From NCBI RefSeq assembly GCF_003443675.1, contig NZ_CP031963.1, positions 3,929,501-3,993,500 of the forward strand: a DNA stretch of 64,000 nt, written 5' to 3'. Position numbers and translations under genes: made by a program. The notes below the pieces were generated by a model that did no database searches, was not told the DNA's origin, and saw only the letters and a list, made by a program, of their open reading frames with translations. Shown in pieces: positions 8,756-17,436 of this stretch. Each line of letters opens with the position of its first letter. The stretch's first letter is position 1. The DNA is from Aquimarina sp. BL5 (GTDB taxonomy: Bacteria > Bacteroidota > Bacteroidia > Flavobacteriales > Flavobacteriaceae).

Positions 8756-10117
8756 TTAGTTTTTTGTCAGATTGAGATAATTCTCAAGGTTATAAAGCTG
8801 TATCTTATCATTAATAATATTTCTGACAATAGGTTTAGGATAATCTTTTCCTATTATTGTTTGATGAAATTTCTGAATAGTGATTATCATTTTATGAGGT
8901 TTATAAATAAATTCATTTGGGATATTTCTTAATTCAGGTATATGATTTCTGATAAAAAAACCTTTTGGATCTATATCTTTACTATGTTTAATTATATTAA
9001 ACAAAATCCTTCTTTTGTTTTGAGCGTTATTTTTATTTAATGTTTCAAAATAATTGAATTGAATTCCAGGGCTACTATCTAATAGATTTTTAGATAAGAA
9101 TTCTACAGCATCACTCCAGGGCAATAACAAGTATTGTTTATAGAATAAAACAGTTAACATTCGCATTTTATAGTTGATGTTCCCGTTTTTTTGGAGACAG
9201 CGCATTATAGCATCAATAATAGGGTATCCAGTCATGCCTTTTTCCCAAGCATTTTGGGATGGTAAATTGTTATTAGATTTTTTATAAGTGTCGATCTTAT
9301 TAGAATATTTAAGAAATTCGTTGTGTTGTATATAATGAATATTCCACCTTATAGTATGTAGAAATTTTTCTAAACTTACTATTTGATCAGTTTCCTCGCT
9401 GAGATATTGCCATACTTGTCTTAAAGAAATGTTGCCCCAAGATATAAATGGAGATAATTTATAAATTAATTCTTGAATGTTAATCTGATTTTTGTCTAAC
9501 CTAGATAAGTTACTTAAATTATTTTGTGCAGAAGATGGACCTCCTTTTAATATAAAAGAATTCTTATTTACTGTAAGCTCTACAGTTGAAAAAAACTTTT
9601 CCAAATCTTGCACTTTCTGCAAAGTAATAAAACTATCCTTTGTTGGAATAAAAGGGATCGATTTGGTGTTAAAATACGTATTGAATTCTATATTGTTTTT
9701 ATCAAAACATAAATCCTTATATGGATCTATTTCTATTTTTTGAATTAGATTATTTTTACAAAATCGATATAACATTCGATATTGTTGAGTTAAAAAAGGA
9801 GCGTCATAATCTTTATGGAAATATATTCTTTTTATATTCCAAAATTGTTGTAAAATACTAATAGCTTTGGTAGCTTCTGACTGTACTATTAATATTTTTG
9901 TATTATATAATTTAAGAATATTGTTTAAATTTAATAAAGATTCTTTGATAAAATCTATTTGTCTTTTAGAGTGATTAAAGCCTGCACTAGAGTTATTTTC
10001 TATAGTATATAACAAAAGTGTCCGATCTTTGGAACAAATTGCTTCATAGAGTACTTGATTGTCTTGTAAACGAAGATCCTTTTTTAGTAATACAATATTG
10101 ATATTGTCCTTTTTCAT
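8756..10117 (-). CDS. Divergent cryptochrome/DNA photolyase-family protein
   Basis: 453 residues, the normal photolyase size. The N-terminal alpha/beta antenna domain begins INIVLLKKDLRLQDNQVL, equivalent to the usual WFRRDLRLxDN but lacking the first aromatic residues. The C-terminal FAD domain is recognisable by WEKGMTGYPIIDAIMRCL and MRMLTVLFYKQYLLLPW. The segment normally containing the Asn-rich flavin site and YNPxxQ motif is altered: here it reads RILFNIIKHSKDIDPKGFFIR, followed by the family-typical IPEL. Its coding sequence is more AT-rich than its neighbours. Repair activity is uncertain, and a light-sensing cryptochrome-like role or relaxed selection are alternatives. No co-transcribed gene is evident. 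Confidence 0.8.
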   Translation of the reverse strand: MKKDNINIVLLKKDLRLQDNQVLYEAICSKDRTLLLYTIENNSSAGFNHSKRQIDFIKESLLNLNNILKLYNTKILIVQSEATKAISILQQFWNIKRIYFHKDYDAPFLTQQYRMLYRFCKNNLIQKIEIDPYKDLCFDKNNIEFNTYFNTKSIPFIPTKDSFITLQKVQDLEKFFSTVELTVNKNSFILKGGPSSAQNNLSNLSRLDKNQINIQELIYKLSPFISWGNISLRQVWQYLSEETDQIVSLEKFLHTIRWNIHYIQHNEFLKYSNKIDTYKKSNNNLPSQNAWEKGMTGYPIIDAIMRCLQKNGNINYKMRMLTVLFYKQYLLLPWSDAVEFLSKNLLDSSPGIQFNYFETLNKNNAQNKRRILFNIIKHSKDIDPKGFFIRNHIPELRNIPNEFIYKPHKMIITIQKFHQTIIGKDYPKPIVRNIINDKIQLYNLENYLNLTKN

Positions 10118-10290
10118 AATAATGGTACTAAATTCCTAATTAGGCTAATTCCCTTTTTTATGCAAAAATCAATATAATTTACTATATATTATTATTTATA
10201 TTTATGATGATAATTATAAATTTTTGTTATGTTTATTTTTTTCTTAACGAGACACTTTAACCAAAATTATAACTGTATTTAAGCTTCTTT

Positions 10291-11211
10291 TTATTGATCA
10301 AAAAGATGAAACTTATCTTTTATTATTTCATCCTTTTTTTCTTCTACATATTTTAGAAAAGCTTCTGCCACAAGAGAAAACTTTTTATTTTTTAACCAGA
10401 TAAGATTCCAGATGGATTTAATAGGGAAACCTTGCACTGGAATAATTTGTAAACGCCCAGCATCTAGATCATTTCGTATTCCAATGAGTGGCATAATAGA
10501 ATATCCTAGTCCCGCAATCACAGCTTGTTTTACTGCCTCATTAGAGGTAAGTTCCATTTTTTTTCTAACCGGTAAATCGTTCTTTTCAATATATTTTTCC
10601 ATCGTATGTCTTGTTCCTGATCCAGGCTCTCTATAAATCAAAGGAAGTTCAGAAAAAATAGATTTATTATACCTTTTCTTGGTAAATTCTTCTGAAGTAC
10701 TACCTACCAAATATAATTGGTTCTCCATGAGCTTTGTTTTCTCAATTTGCATATTATTGGGTAATACGGAAACTAGCGAAAAATCAACTGTATTTTCTTC
10801 CAGACTATTTATTACTCTTTGTTTGTTCGTAACATCAAGAACCAAATCCACTCCTTCGTGCTGTTTCATAAAATCAGACAGGAAATAAGGGATAATATAT
10901 TTTCCTGTAGAAACAACAGAAATTTTTAAAATACCAGACAATTGTCCCTGATACGCCTTGGTCTTATAACTAATTTGATTTACTTCATCTATAATTTTCT
11001 GAGCGGCAAGAGCGATTTCTTTTCCAAAATCAGTGACGTATAACTTTCTGCCAATAACCTCTGTAAGAGGGATAGGAAATTGATCCTGAAAGTTTTTGAG
11101 CTGTATGGATACCGCAGGTTGTGTTAAATGTAACTCTTCGGAAGCTTTAGTAATACTTTCTTTTTCTACTATTTTAAGAAAGATCTGTAATTGATGCAAC
11201 GTATAGTTCAT
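10291..11211 (-). CDS. LysR-family transcriptional regulator
   Basis: 306 residues, full length for the family. The N-terminal winged helix-turn-helix is clear (LHQLQIFLKIVEKESITKASEELHLTQPAVSIQLKNF, split here only by position, residues about 5-42). It is followed by the coiled linker and a periplasmic-binding-protein-like effector domain (from about residue 90, GILKISVVSTGKYIIP). It is transcribed away from the small genes at 11407 onward, with a 195-base AT-rich divergent intergenic region. The domain looks similar to CbbR/CysB-type regulators, but the ligand and target cannot be deduced. It may regulate itself and the divergent genes. Confidence 0.9.
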   Translation of the reverse strand: MNYTLHQLQIFLKIVEKESITKASEELHLTQPAVSIQLKNFQDQFPIPLTEVIGRKLYVTDFGKEIALAAQKIIDEVNQISYKTKAYQGQLSGILKISVVSTGKYIIPYFLSDFMKQHEGVDLVLDVTNKQRVINSLEENTVDFSLVSVLPNNMQIEKTKLMENQLYLVGSTSEEFTKKRYNKSIFSELPLIYREPGSGTRHTMEKYIEKNDLPVRKKMELTSNEAVKQAVIAGLGYSIMPLIGIRNDLDAGRLQIIPVQGFPIKSIWNLIWLKNKKFSLVAEAFLKYVEEKKDEIIKDKFHLFDQ

Positions 11212-11406
11212 AAATAATATTAATGTTTATGATTACAAATATAAATAAAAATATATGAAAAGTAATATATATATTTATAGTGTTGTTAGTAAAAATTAAG
11301 AGATGTAAATACAACAAAAACAAAAAGTTACCATTGATTTTGATGTATTACTTGATTTCAGAATAATAACGAACTAAAGTCTAATGTTTCACTAAAATGT
11401 ATTCTT

Positions 11407-11628
11407 ATGGAGTTATTAAAAAAAGCGAGAGAATTTCATCAAAGAAGTATGAGTAATATGAGTACAAGCGATCGAGTTTCTGCATCCAGAGAAGCAAAAT
11501 CATTGGTGCTAAGCATCAATGAAATATATAAGAGAAGTAAAGATCCTGATCTCATGAGTCTCATGAAAATGATTACTGAGAAAAAACGTAAAATAGATAA
11601 AAGATTGCGTGGACGTTTAGTTATTTAG
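11407..11628 (+). CDS. Small basic helical protein of unknown function
   Basis: 73 residues, predicted almost wholly alpha-helical and strongly basic at the C-terminus (EKKRKIDKRLRGRL), which would suit nucleic-acid or ribosome binding. It lies 55 bases upstream of the HPF/RaiA-like gene and reads the same way, so the two may form a stationary-phase unit. I do not recognise a family. Confidence 0.6.
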   Translation: MELLKKAREFHQRSMSNMSTSDRVSASREAKSLVLSINEIYKRSKDPDLMSLMKMITEKKRKIDKRLRGRLVI

Positions 11629-11683
11629 TACGCGATCTAAGAGTATTAAATGTAAGTAATGATGAACCTTTAAGTTTAAAAGT

Positions 11684-11989
11684 ATGAAAACAGTTTTCGA
11701 ATATAAAAGCATCGAAGCAAGCAAATATTTAGAGACTTTTGCAGCAAAAAAACTACTAAAACTCGCAAATAAATATGCGTTTATTATTAGAGCTGACATC
11801 TTTTTTAACAAGGAGCATAATGATTTCAAAAAAGGTAATATTTGTGGAATTAGACTAAGTCTTCCAGGACCTAGGATTTACGCATCTTCTGACGAAAACA
11901 GTTTTGAAAATGCGATAAATAATACCATAAAAGATCTTAAAGATCAATTAGATAAAAGAAAAGTAAAGTTATATAAGAATTTGGGTTAG
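11684..11989 (+). CDS. HPF/RaiA-like ribosome hibernation factor
   Basis: 101 residues, the length of short hibernation-promoting factors. The pattern fits the ribosome-binding S30AE domain: an opening FEYKSIEASKYLETFAAKKLLKLANKY, a central strand RADIFFNKE, GIRLSLPGPRIYASSDENSFENAIN, and a C-terminal helix DLKDQLDKRKVKLYK. Such proteins bind the 30S decoding region and silence ribosomes in stationary phase or stress. It is followed directly by two terminator hairpins, closing this unit before the injection-system operon. Confidence 0.75.
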   Translation: MKTVFEYKSIEASKYLETFAAKKLLKLANKYAFIIRADIFFNKEHNDFKKGNICGIRLSLPGPRIYASSDENSFENAINNTIKDLKDQLDKRKVKLYKNLG

Positions 11990-11995
11990 TACGAG

Positions 11996-12024
11996 AACTA
12001 TAAATCGCCCTTTATAGTTTTCTA
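11996..12024 (+). terminator. Hairpin directly after the HPF-like gene
   Basis: A perfect 9-base stem (AACTATAAA at 11996-12004 with TTTATAGTT at 12011-12019) with a 6-base loop, followed by a short T stretch. It begins seven bases after the stop codon at 11989. Confidence 0.55.
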
Positions 12025-12057
12025 TTAGTGATGCTTTCATCATTGATTGTTTGAGAA

Positions 12058-12090
12058 GTAGCTGTTTGGCCAAACAGCTACTTTTTTTTA
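12058..12090 (+). terminator. Strong Rho-independent terminator
   Basis: A perfect 24-base inverted repeat (12058-12069 with 12070-12081, arms GTAGCTGTTTGG and CCAAACAGCTAC) runs straight into nine T residues. It insulates the injection-system promoter from upstream transcription. Confidence 0.9.
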
Positions 12091-12330
12091 TAAAAAAATG
12101 ATGTCTGTCTTTATTAATTGATGAAAATTCGAAAGGAATTTTATTTGTATCTACTTTAAATAATGACAAGAAATTAGACTCTATTTAGACAAATACTTTT
12201 GACCTTTATTGTAAGTAAACAAGATAAACATCTTCCTATATTCTATAATATATTTAAAAACAATGCTGTGTGCATTTTCCCTTTTTGATTAGGGAAAATA
12301 TATCATAATTAATCGGTTTACCTCTATTTT

Positions 12331-12437
12331 GTCGGAAATGTCATAGTTTGACGATTTTGTACTACCATCTTGTCGGAAATCTCTAAGAATTTGCCGGACT
12401 TTTACTAACCCCGATGTGGCGTTCCAATGTAATTTTG
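12331..12437 (+). promoter_or_regulatory. eCIS operon promoter with tandem GTCGG direct repeats
   Basis: GTCG at 12372-12375, 17 bases, GCCGG at 12393-12397, 32 bases, then TAATTTTG (12430-12437), a good -7 box. The first gene starts at 12473. The same layout occurs at five other promoters in this window (see the findings). A second, upstream copy of the left half (GTCGGAAAT at 12331) lies 41 bases before the first, with a looser partner GACGATTTTG at 12350. The eCIS promoter therefore probably holds two tandem activator sites on the same DNA face. Confidence 0.75.
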
Positions 12438-12472
12438 AGTTATTAAAATCAATAATTTATAAGAGCAGTATT

Positions 12473-13111
12473 ATGGTTGATGTTGTATTAAGCGTTTTGA
12501 AAGATAAACTCAATGAATATTTTAAAAATGTAGTTGGTACTACGGAGTCTGATATTATAGAATTTATTAGTACTACTAGTAATGATCCGGTTTCTTTTAC
12601 CAATGATAAAATCACCCCATTTTTAATTAATATTTCAGAAGATCGGAAATTTAGAAATCCAGATCAATATTCGGGTATTGTAAGAAACGGAATACGTACA
12701 CAAACAAATCCAGAAATTAGAATTGAGTTGTTGATTCTTTTTGTGTCTAAGTTCAGTAAATATGATCAGGCGCTTAAATTTCTATCTCACGTCATTAAGT
12801 TTTTTCAGGTGAACAGGATTTTTAATCCATTAAATTCTCCTCAATTATCTGATGAAAATATAGAGAAATTGGTTGTAGAATTAATTTCAATCCCCTTAGA
12901 AGAACAAAATCAGGTATGGCATTCTTTAAATACCTCCTATTTGCCCTCAGTGTTGTATAGAGTTCGCCTACTATCATTCATAGATGAACAAAGTATAGAG
13001 TTTGTGGGTGCTCCAACACAAGATGTTAATCTGAAGATTGGAGATAAATACCCTATCCCCGAAACCAAAGAAGTTGAGGAAATAGAGCAAGAAAATAGCA
13101 CAAATAACTAA
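12473..13111 (+). CDS. Pvc16/Afp16-like tail-terminator (DUF4255) protein
   Basis: 212 residues from the ATG at 12473. A longer frame from 12416 overlaps the promoter -7 box and is rejected. The N-terminal two thirds match the DUF4255/Pvc16-like pattern: a start MVDVVLSVLKDKLNEYF, a central LLILFVSKFSKYDQALKFLSHVIKFFQ, and IPLEEQNQVWHSLNTSYLPSVLYRVRLL. These proteins cap the distal end of the sheath-tube assembly and set or terminate its length. An acidic tail (EVEEIEQENS) ends the protein. It is the first gene of the injection-system operon, as in many Bacteroidota clusters, where the cap gene precedes the sheath. Confidence 0.85.
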   Translation: MVDVVLSVLKDKLNEYFKNVVGTTESDIIEFISTTSNDPVSFTNDKITPFLINISEDRKFRNPDQYSGIVRNGIRTQTNPEIRIELLILFVSKFSKYDQALKFLSHVIKFFQVNRIFNPLNSPQLSDENIEKLVVELISIPLEEQNQVWHSLNTSYLPSVLYRVRLLSFIDEQSIEFVGAPTQDVNLKIGDKYPIPETKEVEEIEQENSTNN

Positions 13112-13152
13112 GTATAAAAAATAGCTGATAAAGCTGAGATAAAAATAAAATT

Positions 13153-13929
13153 ATGAAGTATCAAGAATTTTTTTCTATCACTATAGCCCACAACTATTTT
13201 TCGGGGATACCCGAAGATCTTTTACTTGTTGCAGAAAATGAAACGAAAACACGTCTAAATAATCTGGGTTATATTCTAAAAAAAACGACTAGTGGTGTAA
13301 AGATTTTGACTCTTGTAGCTCAAGATAGCGATACCTTTATAAGCCTAGGTGAAGATGATGTATTTACGTTTTACGTATACCCTACATCAGTGCGTATTCA
13401 GGAAGTTACTGATTTGTCTGAAATAGAGAACGGAAACATGCTTTCTTTTTCAAATCAGGAAGGACAGATAGGAAGTGCTGAAATGATTTCTACCCAAGTA
13501 GAACAAAATGGTGTGTTATGTGGTTTTCCTGCTTTAGCAAGTATCGTAATTGCTGGAAATAAAATTAATACAAATAGTAGCGCACCGTCTACTAACTATG
13601 AAATACTATTTAAGGCAAAATCAGTACAATGGAAGTACTATTTTGTTTCTAATACGGATGATTCAACCATAACACTAGAATCTAGAGACGAGCAAATTAG
13701 TTTTAATGAAATGGTTGTGGATCAAAATGTCTCAGATCAGATCATAAGGTCATTACAATTAAATTTTCCTAATACCCAGATAAGAGCTTTTGAGTCTAGA
13801 GATTCGGTTCCCTACAGCAATAAACCTATAAAAAATATCAAATTGATCAAAAATGGCGATGTGCTTATGAGTCATTTACCAAATCCCAAAATACAACAAC
13901 AAGGTATTCAAATCATCAAAATTAAGTAA
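13153..13929 (+). CDS. Unknown eCIS protein, cap-adaptor candidate
   Basis: 258 residues, cytosolic, beta-rich, no signal peptide. I recognise no domain. It sits 41 bases after the Pvc16-like cap and before the sheath, a position conserved in Bacteroidota contractile injection systems. In the AlgoCIS particle of Algoriphagus an extra cap-adaptor protein was described, so a similar structural role is a reasonable inference from place and size. The protein begins MKYQEFFSITIAHNYFSG and carries repeated strand-like segments, for example around residues 60-90 and 140-190. Confidence 0.6.
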   Translation: MKYQEFFSITIAHNYFSGIPEDLLLVAENETKTRLNNLGYILKKTTSGVKILTLVAQDSDTFISLGEDDVFTFYVYPTSVRIQEVTDLSEIENGNMLSFSNQEGQIGSAEMISTQVEQNGVLCGFPALASIVIAGNKINTNSSAPSTNYEILFKAKSVQWKYYFVSNTDDSTITLESRDEQISFNEMVVDQNVSDQIIRSLQLNFPNTQIRAFESRDSVPYSNKPIKNIKLIKNGDVLMSHLPNPKIQQQGIQIIKIK

Positions 13930-14000
13930 GAAAAGGCAGCTCGAGGGACTCATATAAGGTTTTAGAAATGCCAAGTATAAACATTTAAAATTTTTAAAAT

Positions 14001-15632
14001 ATGTCTAGATTTTTAACACCAGATGTGTATACAGAGGAAGTACCTCTTTTACCACAATCTGTAGCAGAAGTTTCCACAGCAGTACCTGCGTTTATTGGAT
14101 ATACCGAGAAAACCAAAAAAAACGAGGAAAGTATTAAAAACAAAGCTTACAGAATATCCACACTGTTGGAGTTCAAAGAGCTTTTTGGAGGTGCTCAACC
14201 AGCATCTTTTAAGGTTAATATAAATGAAGAAGTTATAGAAAATGTTGAGGTCACAGCTCCACAGCATACTTTATATCATGCCATAGAGTTATATTTTAGA
14301 AATGGCGGAGGAGATTGTTATATTGTATCAGTAGGTAGTTATGAAGATACGTATAACGCAGCTTCTTTTATGGCAGGTATAGAAGCTGTAAGCAAAGAAG
14401 ATGAACCTACTTTACTCATGTTAGGAGAAGCCACTAAATTAGATGCTGTCGATTATCACGACCTATGTGTAGCAGCACTAGCACAATGCCAGGAATTAAA
14501 AGACAGATTTTGCATTTTTGATGTAAAAAAAGATGATGAAGATGCATCTTCTTTTAGAACCGCTATTGGCACCAACAATCTAAAATATGGAGCGGCGTAT
14601 ACGCCTTATCTACAGACTTCACTTACATACAAGTATCAAGAAGATAGTGTTATCATTTCCGGTTCTTCAGCGCAAGAAACCATTCAGTTAGAAGTAAATG
14701 ATGCTATTAGAATTGTTTATCAGGGATCTGCACAGGATGAACCAAAAACAACGATTAATAAAGGATCGGCTGGTACGCTGTCTTTCAGTATTAGCGGAAC
14801 CACGTTAACCATTACTAATGTTGGAGAAGGTGTATCGGCCAACGAAGTGGTAGATGCTTGGAATGCATTTTCAGGTAAAGGTGATTTTGACATTATTGTA
14901 ATAGATGGTACAGCTACTGTAGAGTCCTTTACAGGAAATCGCAGTCTGACAACAACTGGAGGTGATGGAGCATCTACTAGTTTATCAACAATCAAAGAAA
15001 CGCAATCCGAATTATACAATAGAGTAATTAGTGAGGTGTCTAAACAACGTATCATTTTACCACCGAGTGCAGCAGTAGCGGGAGCCTATGCCACTACCGA
15101 TCGTGAAAGAGGCGTATGGAAAGCACCAGCGAATGTAAGTCTAAACGGGATAATAGCACCTGTAAAGAAAATAACTTCCAAAGATCAGGAACGATTGAAT
15201 GTAGATGCTAATAATGGTAAATCTATCAATGCTATACGCAGTTTTGTAGGTAAAGGAACCTTGGTATGGGGTGCTCGAACGCTGGCCGGAAATGATAACG
15301 AATGGCGATACGTATCCGTAAGAAGATTATTCAATATGATAGAAGAATCTACTAAAAAAGCATCTCAGTTTGCTGTTTTCGAATCCAATGATGCAGTTAC
15401 TTGGCTCAAGGTTAAAGCGATGATCGAGAGTTTTCTTTACGGAATCTGGCAACAAGGTGGTTTGGCAGGAGCCACAGAAGAACAAGCCTATTTTGTAAAT
15501 ATAGGATTAGGAAAAACCATGACACAACAGGATGTTCTTGAAGGTCGTATGATTGCAGAAATAGGACTCGCTGCAGTACGTCCTGCAGAGTTTATTATTC
15601 TAAAATTCTCTCATAAACTGCAAGAGGCATAG
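14001..15632 (+). CDS. Contractile sheath protein
   Basis: 543 residues. The start TPDVYTEEVPLLPQSVAEVSTAVPAFIGYTEK (residues about 5-35) is the classic sheath N-terminus, which makes the inter-subunit handshake. The end, IGLGKTMTQQDVLEGRMIAEIGLAAVRPAEFIILKFSHKLQEA, is the conserved sheath C-terminus with RPAEFI. A glycine-rich variable insertion (about residues 215-325) is probably the surface-exposed domain. Only one sheath gene is present, unlike the three of PVC/Afp. Contraction of this sheath drives the inner tube. It is followed at once by tube genes. Confidence 0.95.
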   Translation: MSRFLTPDVYTEEVPLLPQSVAEVSTAVPAFIGYTEKTKKNEESIKNKAYRISTLLEFKELFGGAQPASFKVNINEEVIENVEVTAPQHTLYHAIELYFRNGGGDCYIVSVGSYEDTYNAASFMAGIEAVSKEDEPTLLMLGEATKLDAVDYHDLCVAALAQCQELKDRFCIFDVKKDDEDASSFRTAIGTNNLKYGAAYTPYLQTSLTYKYQEDSVIISGSSAQETIQLEVNDAIRIVYQGSAQDEPKTTINKGSAGTLSFSISGTTLTITNVGEGVSANEVVDAWNAFSGKGDFDIIVIDGTATVESFTGNRSLTTTGGDGASTSLSTIKETQSELYNRVISEVSKQRIILPPSAAVAGAYATTDRERGVWKAPANVSLNGIIAPVKKITSKDQERLNVDANNGKSINAIRSFVGKGTLVWGARTLAGNDNEWRYVSVRRLFNMIEESTKKASQFAVFESNDAVTWLKVKAMIESFLYGIWQQGGLAGATEEQAYFVNIGLGKTMTQQDVLEGRMIAEIGLAAVRPAEFIILKFSHKLQEA

Positions 15633-15673
15633 CCTATTCATAAGATTTAATAACACTATAAAAAGTAAAAATA

Positions 15674-16147
15674 ATGGCTTTAACTAAAGAACAAATAAAA
15701 GCAGATTACCCCTTGGTAACCTATAACTACAGGGTAGACATTAATGGAGAGTCTATTAGCTTCTCCGAGGTTTCAGGCTTAGAATTATCTTTTGAAACTC
15801 ACACTTATAAAGAAAGTTTTGCTGCAGGAGGTAAAGTAGGACCTAATATTATGTATATGCCGGGACAAATCCAGCCAGTAAATATCTCTATGAAAAAAGG
15901 ATTGGTAAAGGGCAAAAGTATACCGATTTTTTACGATTGGATCAATAGCACACAACTCAATCAGATTGATAAAAGAGATATCGTAGTACATCTGTTAGAT
16001 GAGACTGGTAGTACTATGGTAAGTTGGAAAGTGATTGACGCCTTCCCAACCAAGCTCACAGCACCTTCTTTTGACGCGAGTTCTAATGATGTTGCTATAG
16101 AATCAATGGATTTGATGGCGTTCCGTGTAACCATGGAAGAAGCGTAA
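15674..16147 (+). CDS. Inner tube protein 1 (T4 gp19 family)
   Basis: 157 residues with the gp19/Pvc1 signature: YNYRVDINGESISFSEVSGLELSFETHTYKE near the start, a central NISMKKGLVKGKSIPIFYDWIN, and the ending SSNDVAIESMDLMAFRVT. The small beta-barrel is the main rigid tube subunit that forms stacked hexamers inside the sheath. It lies 41 bases after the sheath, with a hairpin between it and the next tube gene. Confidence 0.93.
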   Translation: MALTKEQIKADYPLVTYNYRVDINGESISFSEVSGLELSFETHTYKESFAAGGKVGPNIMYMPGQIQPVNISMKKGLVKGKSIPIFYDWINSTQLNQIDKRDIVVHLLDETGSTMVSWKVIDAFPTKLTAPSFDASSNDVAIESMDLMAFRVTMEEA

Positions 16148-16165
16148 TCATTAATTGATTGGAGA

Positions 16166-16227
16166 GTGTAGTGTCTTGTCGGGAATAGCATGAAGATGAG
16201 TTTATACTTTTTTCGAACAGACACTAC
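16166..16227 (+). other. Stem-loop between tube genes
   Basis: GTAGTGTCT (16168-16176) can pair with AGACACTAC (16219-16227), with a loop of about 42 bases. It lies in a 161-base gap within an otherwise tight operon, right after the sheath and main tube genes. An RNA processing or stabilising element that separates high-level sheath/tube expression from the rest is plausible but unproven. Confidence 0.35.
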
Positions 16228-16308
16228 ATACACCAAACACGCAGCAGTTGTATTATCATCGGAATCGGCTTACTAAAGTCAGTTCGTGAATAGCTAAAAA
16301 AAGGAATT

Positions 16309-16752
16309 ATGGCAATTACCAAACAAAAAATTAGTGAAACCTATCCTTTACCGGTATACAATTATCAGGTAACGATAAATGGGGTTGAAATTATGTCTTT
16401 TTCAGAGATTTCAGGTTTAGAAATTGATCATGATCATGTGTTGTACAGACACGGCTTTAGCTTTGCGGTAGGGGATCATTTGATTAGAGGCCAGCGAAAA
16501 CCGATTAATATCACCCTAAAACGAGGTATCGTCAAGAGGCGTAGCGATCTCTACGATTGGGTCAAATCTGGTGAAAAAAAAGATATTAGAATAGAACTAT
16601 GTGATGAAGCTGGGATGGGTATCGTGGTTTGGGAGGTCTCCCGAGCGTTGCCCTTTAAGTTAGATGCACCATCATTTAGTGCCAGTACTAGCGATATTGC
16701 GTTAGAAAGTTTAAATCTAATTGCTCATGATTTACGAATAAAACACAATTAA
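16309..16752 (+). CDS. Inner tube protein 2 (T4 gp19 family)
   Basis: 147 residues, paralogous to tube protein 1: YNYQVTINGVEIMSFSEISGLEIDHDHVLYR, ITLKRGIVKRRSDLYDWVKSG and the conserved ending DIALESLNLIAHDLRI. Such secondary tube proteins form the first rings next to the baseplate or spike (Pvc5-like adaptor positions). It is followed 11 bases later by the third tube-like protein. Confidence 0.9.
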   Translation: MAITKQKISETYPLPVYNYQVTINGVEIMSFSEISGLEIDHDHVLYRHGFSFAVGDHLIRGQRKPINITLKRGIVKRRSDLYDWVKSGEKKDIRIELCDEAGMGIVVWEVSRALPFKLDAPSFSASTSDIALESLNLIAHDLRIKHN

Positions 16753-16763
16753 AGATTTACAAT

Positions 16764-17267
16764 ATGTTAGATGTTTTAAAAGCAATCAATTTTGCGGATC
16801 AAGAACCTACGTTATCACATAGGTTCGGAGTGTTCTTCTTGGCAGGAGGTTTACTTCCTAATCCTATTGATCTCAGATTTCAGAAAGTGAGTGGTATCAG
16901 CACAGATGTGCAGTTAGAAACTATTAATGAAGGAGGAGAAAATTTGCATGCGCATCGCATGCCAAAGAAAATGAATTATAACAATTTGGTGTTAGAAAGA
17001 GGGTATGTATCCAGTAATAAAGGCAGAGGTCGATTATTCTCTCCTTTGAATGTAGAATTCAATGCGACATTTTCATTATTCAAGTTTAACCCATCTAATG
17101 TGTTAGTTACTTTATTTAATGAAGAAGGGGTTCCAATGGGCGGGTGGATGTTTCTCAAAGCATATCCGGTAAAATGGTCTGTCTCTGATCTGGATGCACA
17201 ATCTAATACGGTAGCAATTGACACCCTGGAATTGGCATATACACGATTTCAAATTTTAAGAATATAA
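16764..17267 (+). CDS. Tube/baseplate adaptor protein 3 (gp19-like, Pvc5-type)
   Basis: 167 residues. FRFQKVSGIS-like core (DLRFQKVSGISTDVQLETINEG), a central VLERGYVSSNKGR and the ending AQSNTVAIDTLELAYTRFQIL show a distant gp19 fold. Compared with the other tube proteins it has a longer N-terminus (FADQEPTLSHRFGVFFL). It is likely the tube-initiator ring contacting the LysM protein and the spike. The next small gene starts three bases after its stop. Confidence 0.87.
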   Translation: MLDVLKAINFADQEPTLSHRFGVFFLAGGLLPNPIDLRFQKVSGISTDVQLETINEGGENLHAHRMPKKMNYNNLVLERGYVSSNKGRGRLFSPLNVEFNATFSLFKFNPSNVLVTLFNEEGVPMGGWMFLKAYPVKWSVSDLDAQSNTVAIDTLELAYTRFQILRI

Positions 17268-17269
17268 AA

Positions 17270-17434
17270 ATGGCAGTAGAAATCAAAGAGATTGTCATCA
17301 GGGCAATTGTATCCGATACAGTGGAATCAGAAGGATCGGATCCACCAAGGGATACTAGAAATGAACAACAAATGATGGTGCAGGAATGTGTACAACAGGT
17401 ATTAAAAATATTGAAAAAGAAAAACCTTAGATAG
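17270..17434 (+). CDS. Pvc6/DUF5908-like 54-residue protein
   Basis: 54 residues, ATG at 17270, stop TAG at 17432-17434. It opens MAVEIKEIVIRAIVSDT, has a polar middle (EGSDPPRDTRNEQQ) and ends in a basic helix (VLKILKKKNLR). The length, the opening MxxEIxExxIR pattern and the place between the third tube protein and the LysM protein all fit the small DUF5908/Pvc6 proteins of contractile injection systems. Their exact role is not established. Three bases before and two bases after separate it from its neighbours, so it is certainly in the operon. Confidence 0.8.
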   Translation: MAVEIKEIVIRAIVSDTVESEGSDPPRDTRNEQQMMVQECVQQVLKILKKKNLR

Positions 17435-17436
17435 CT

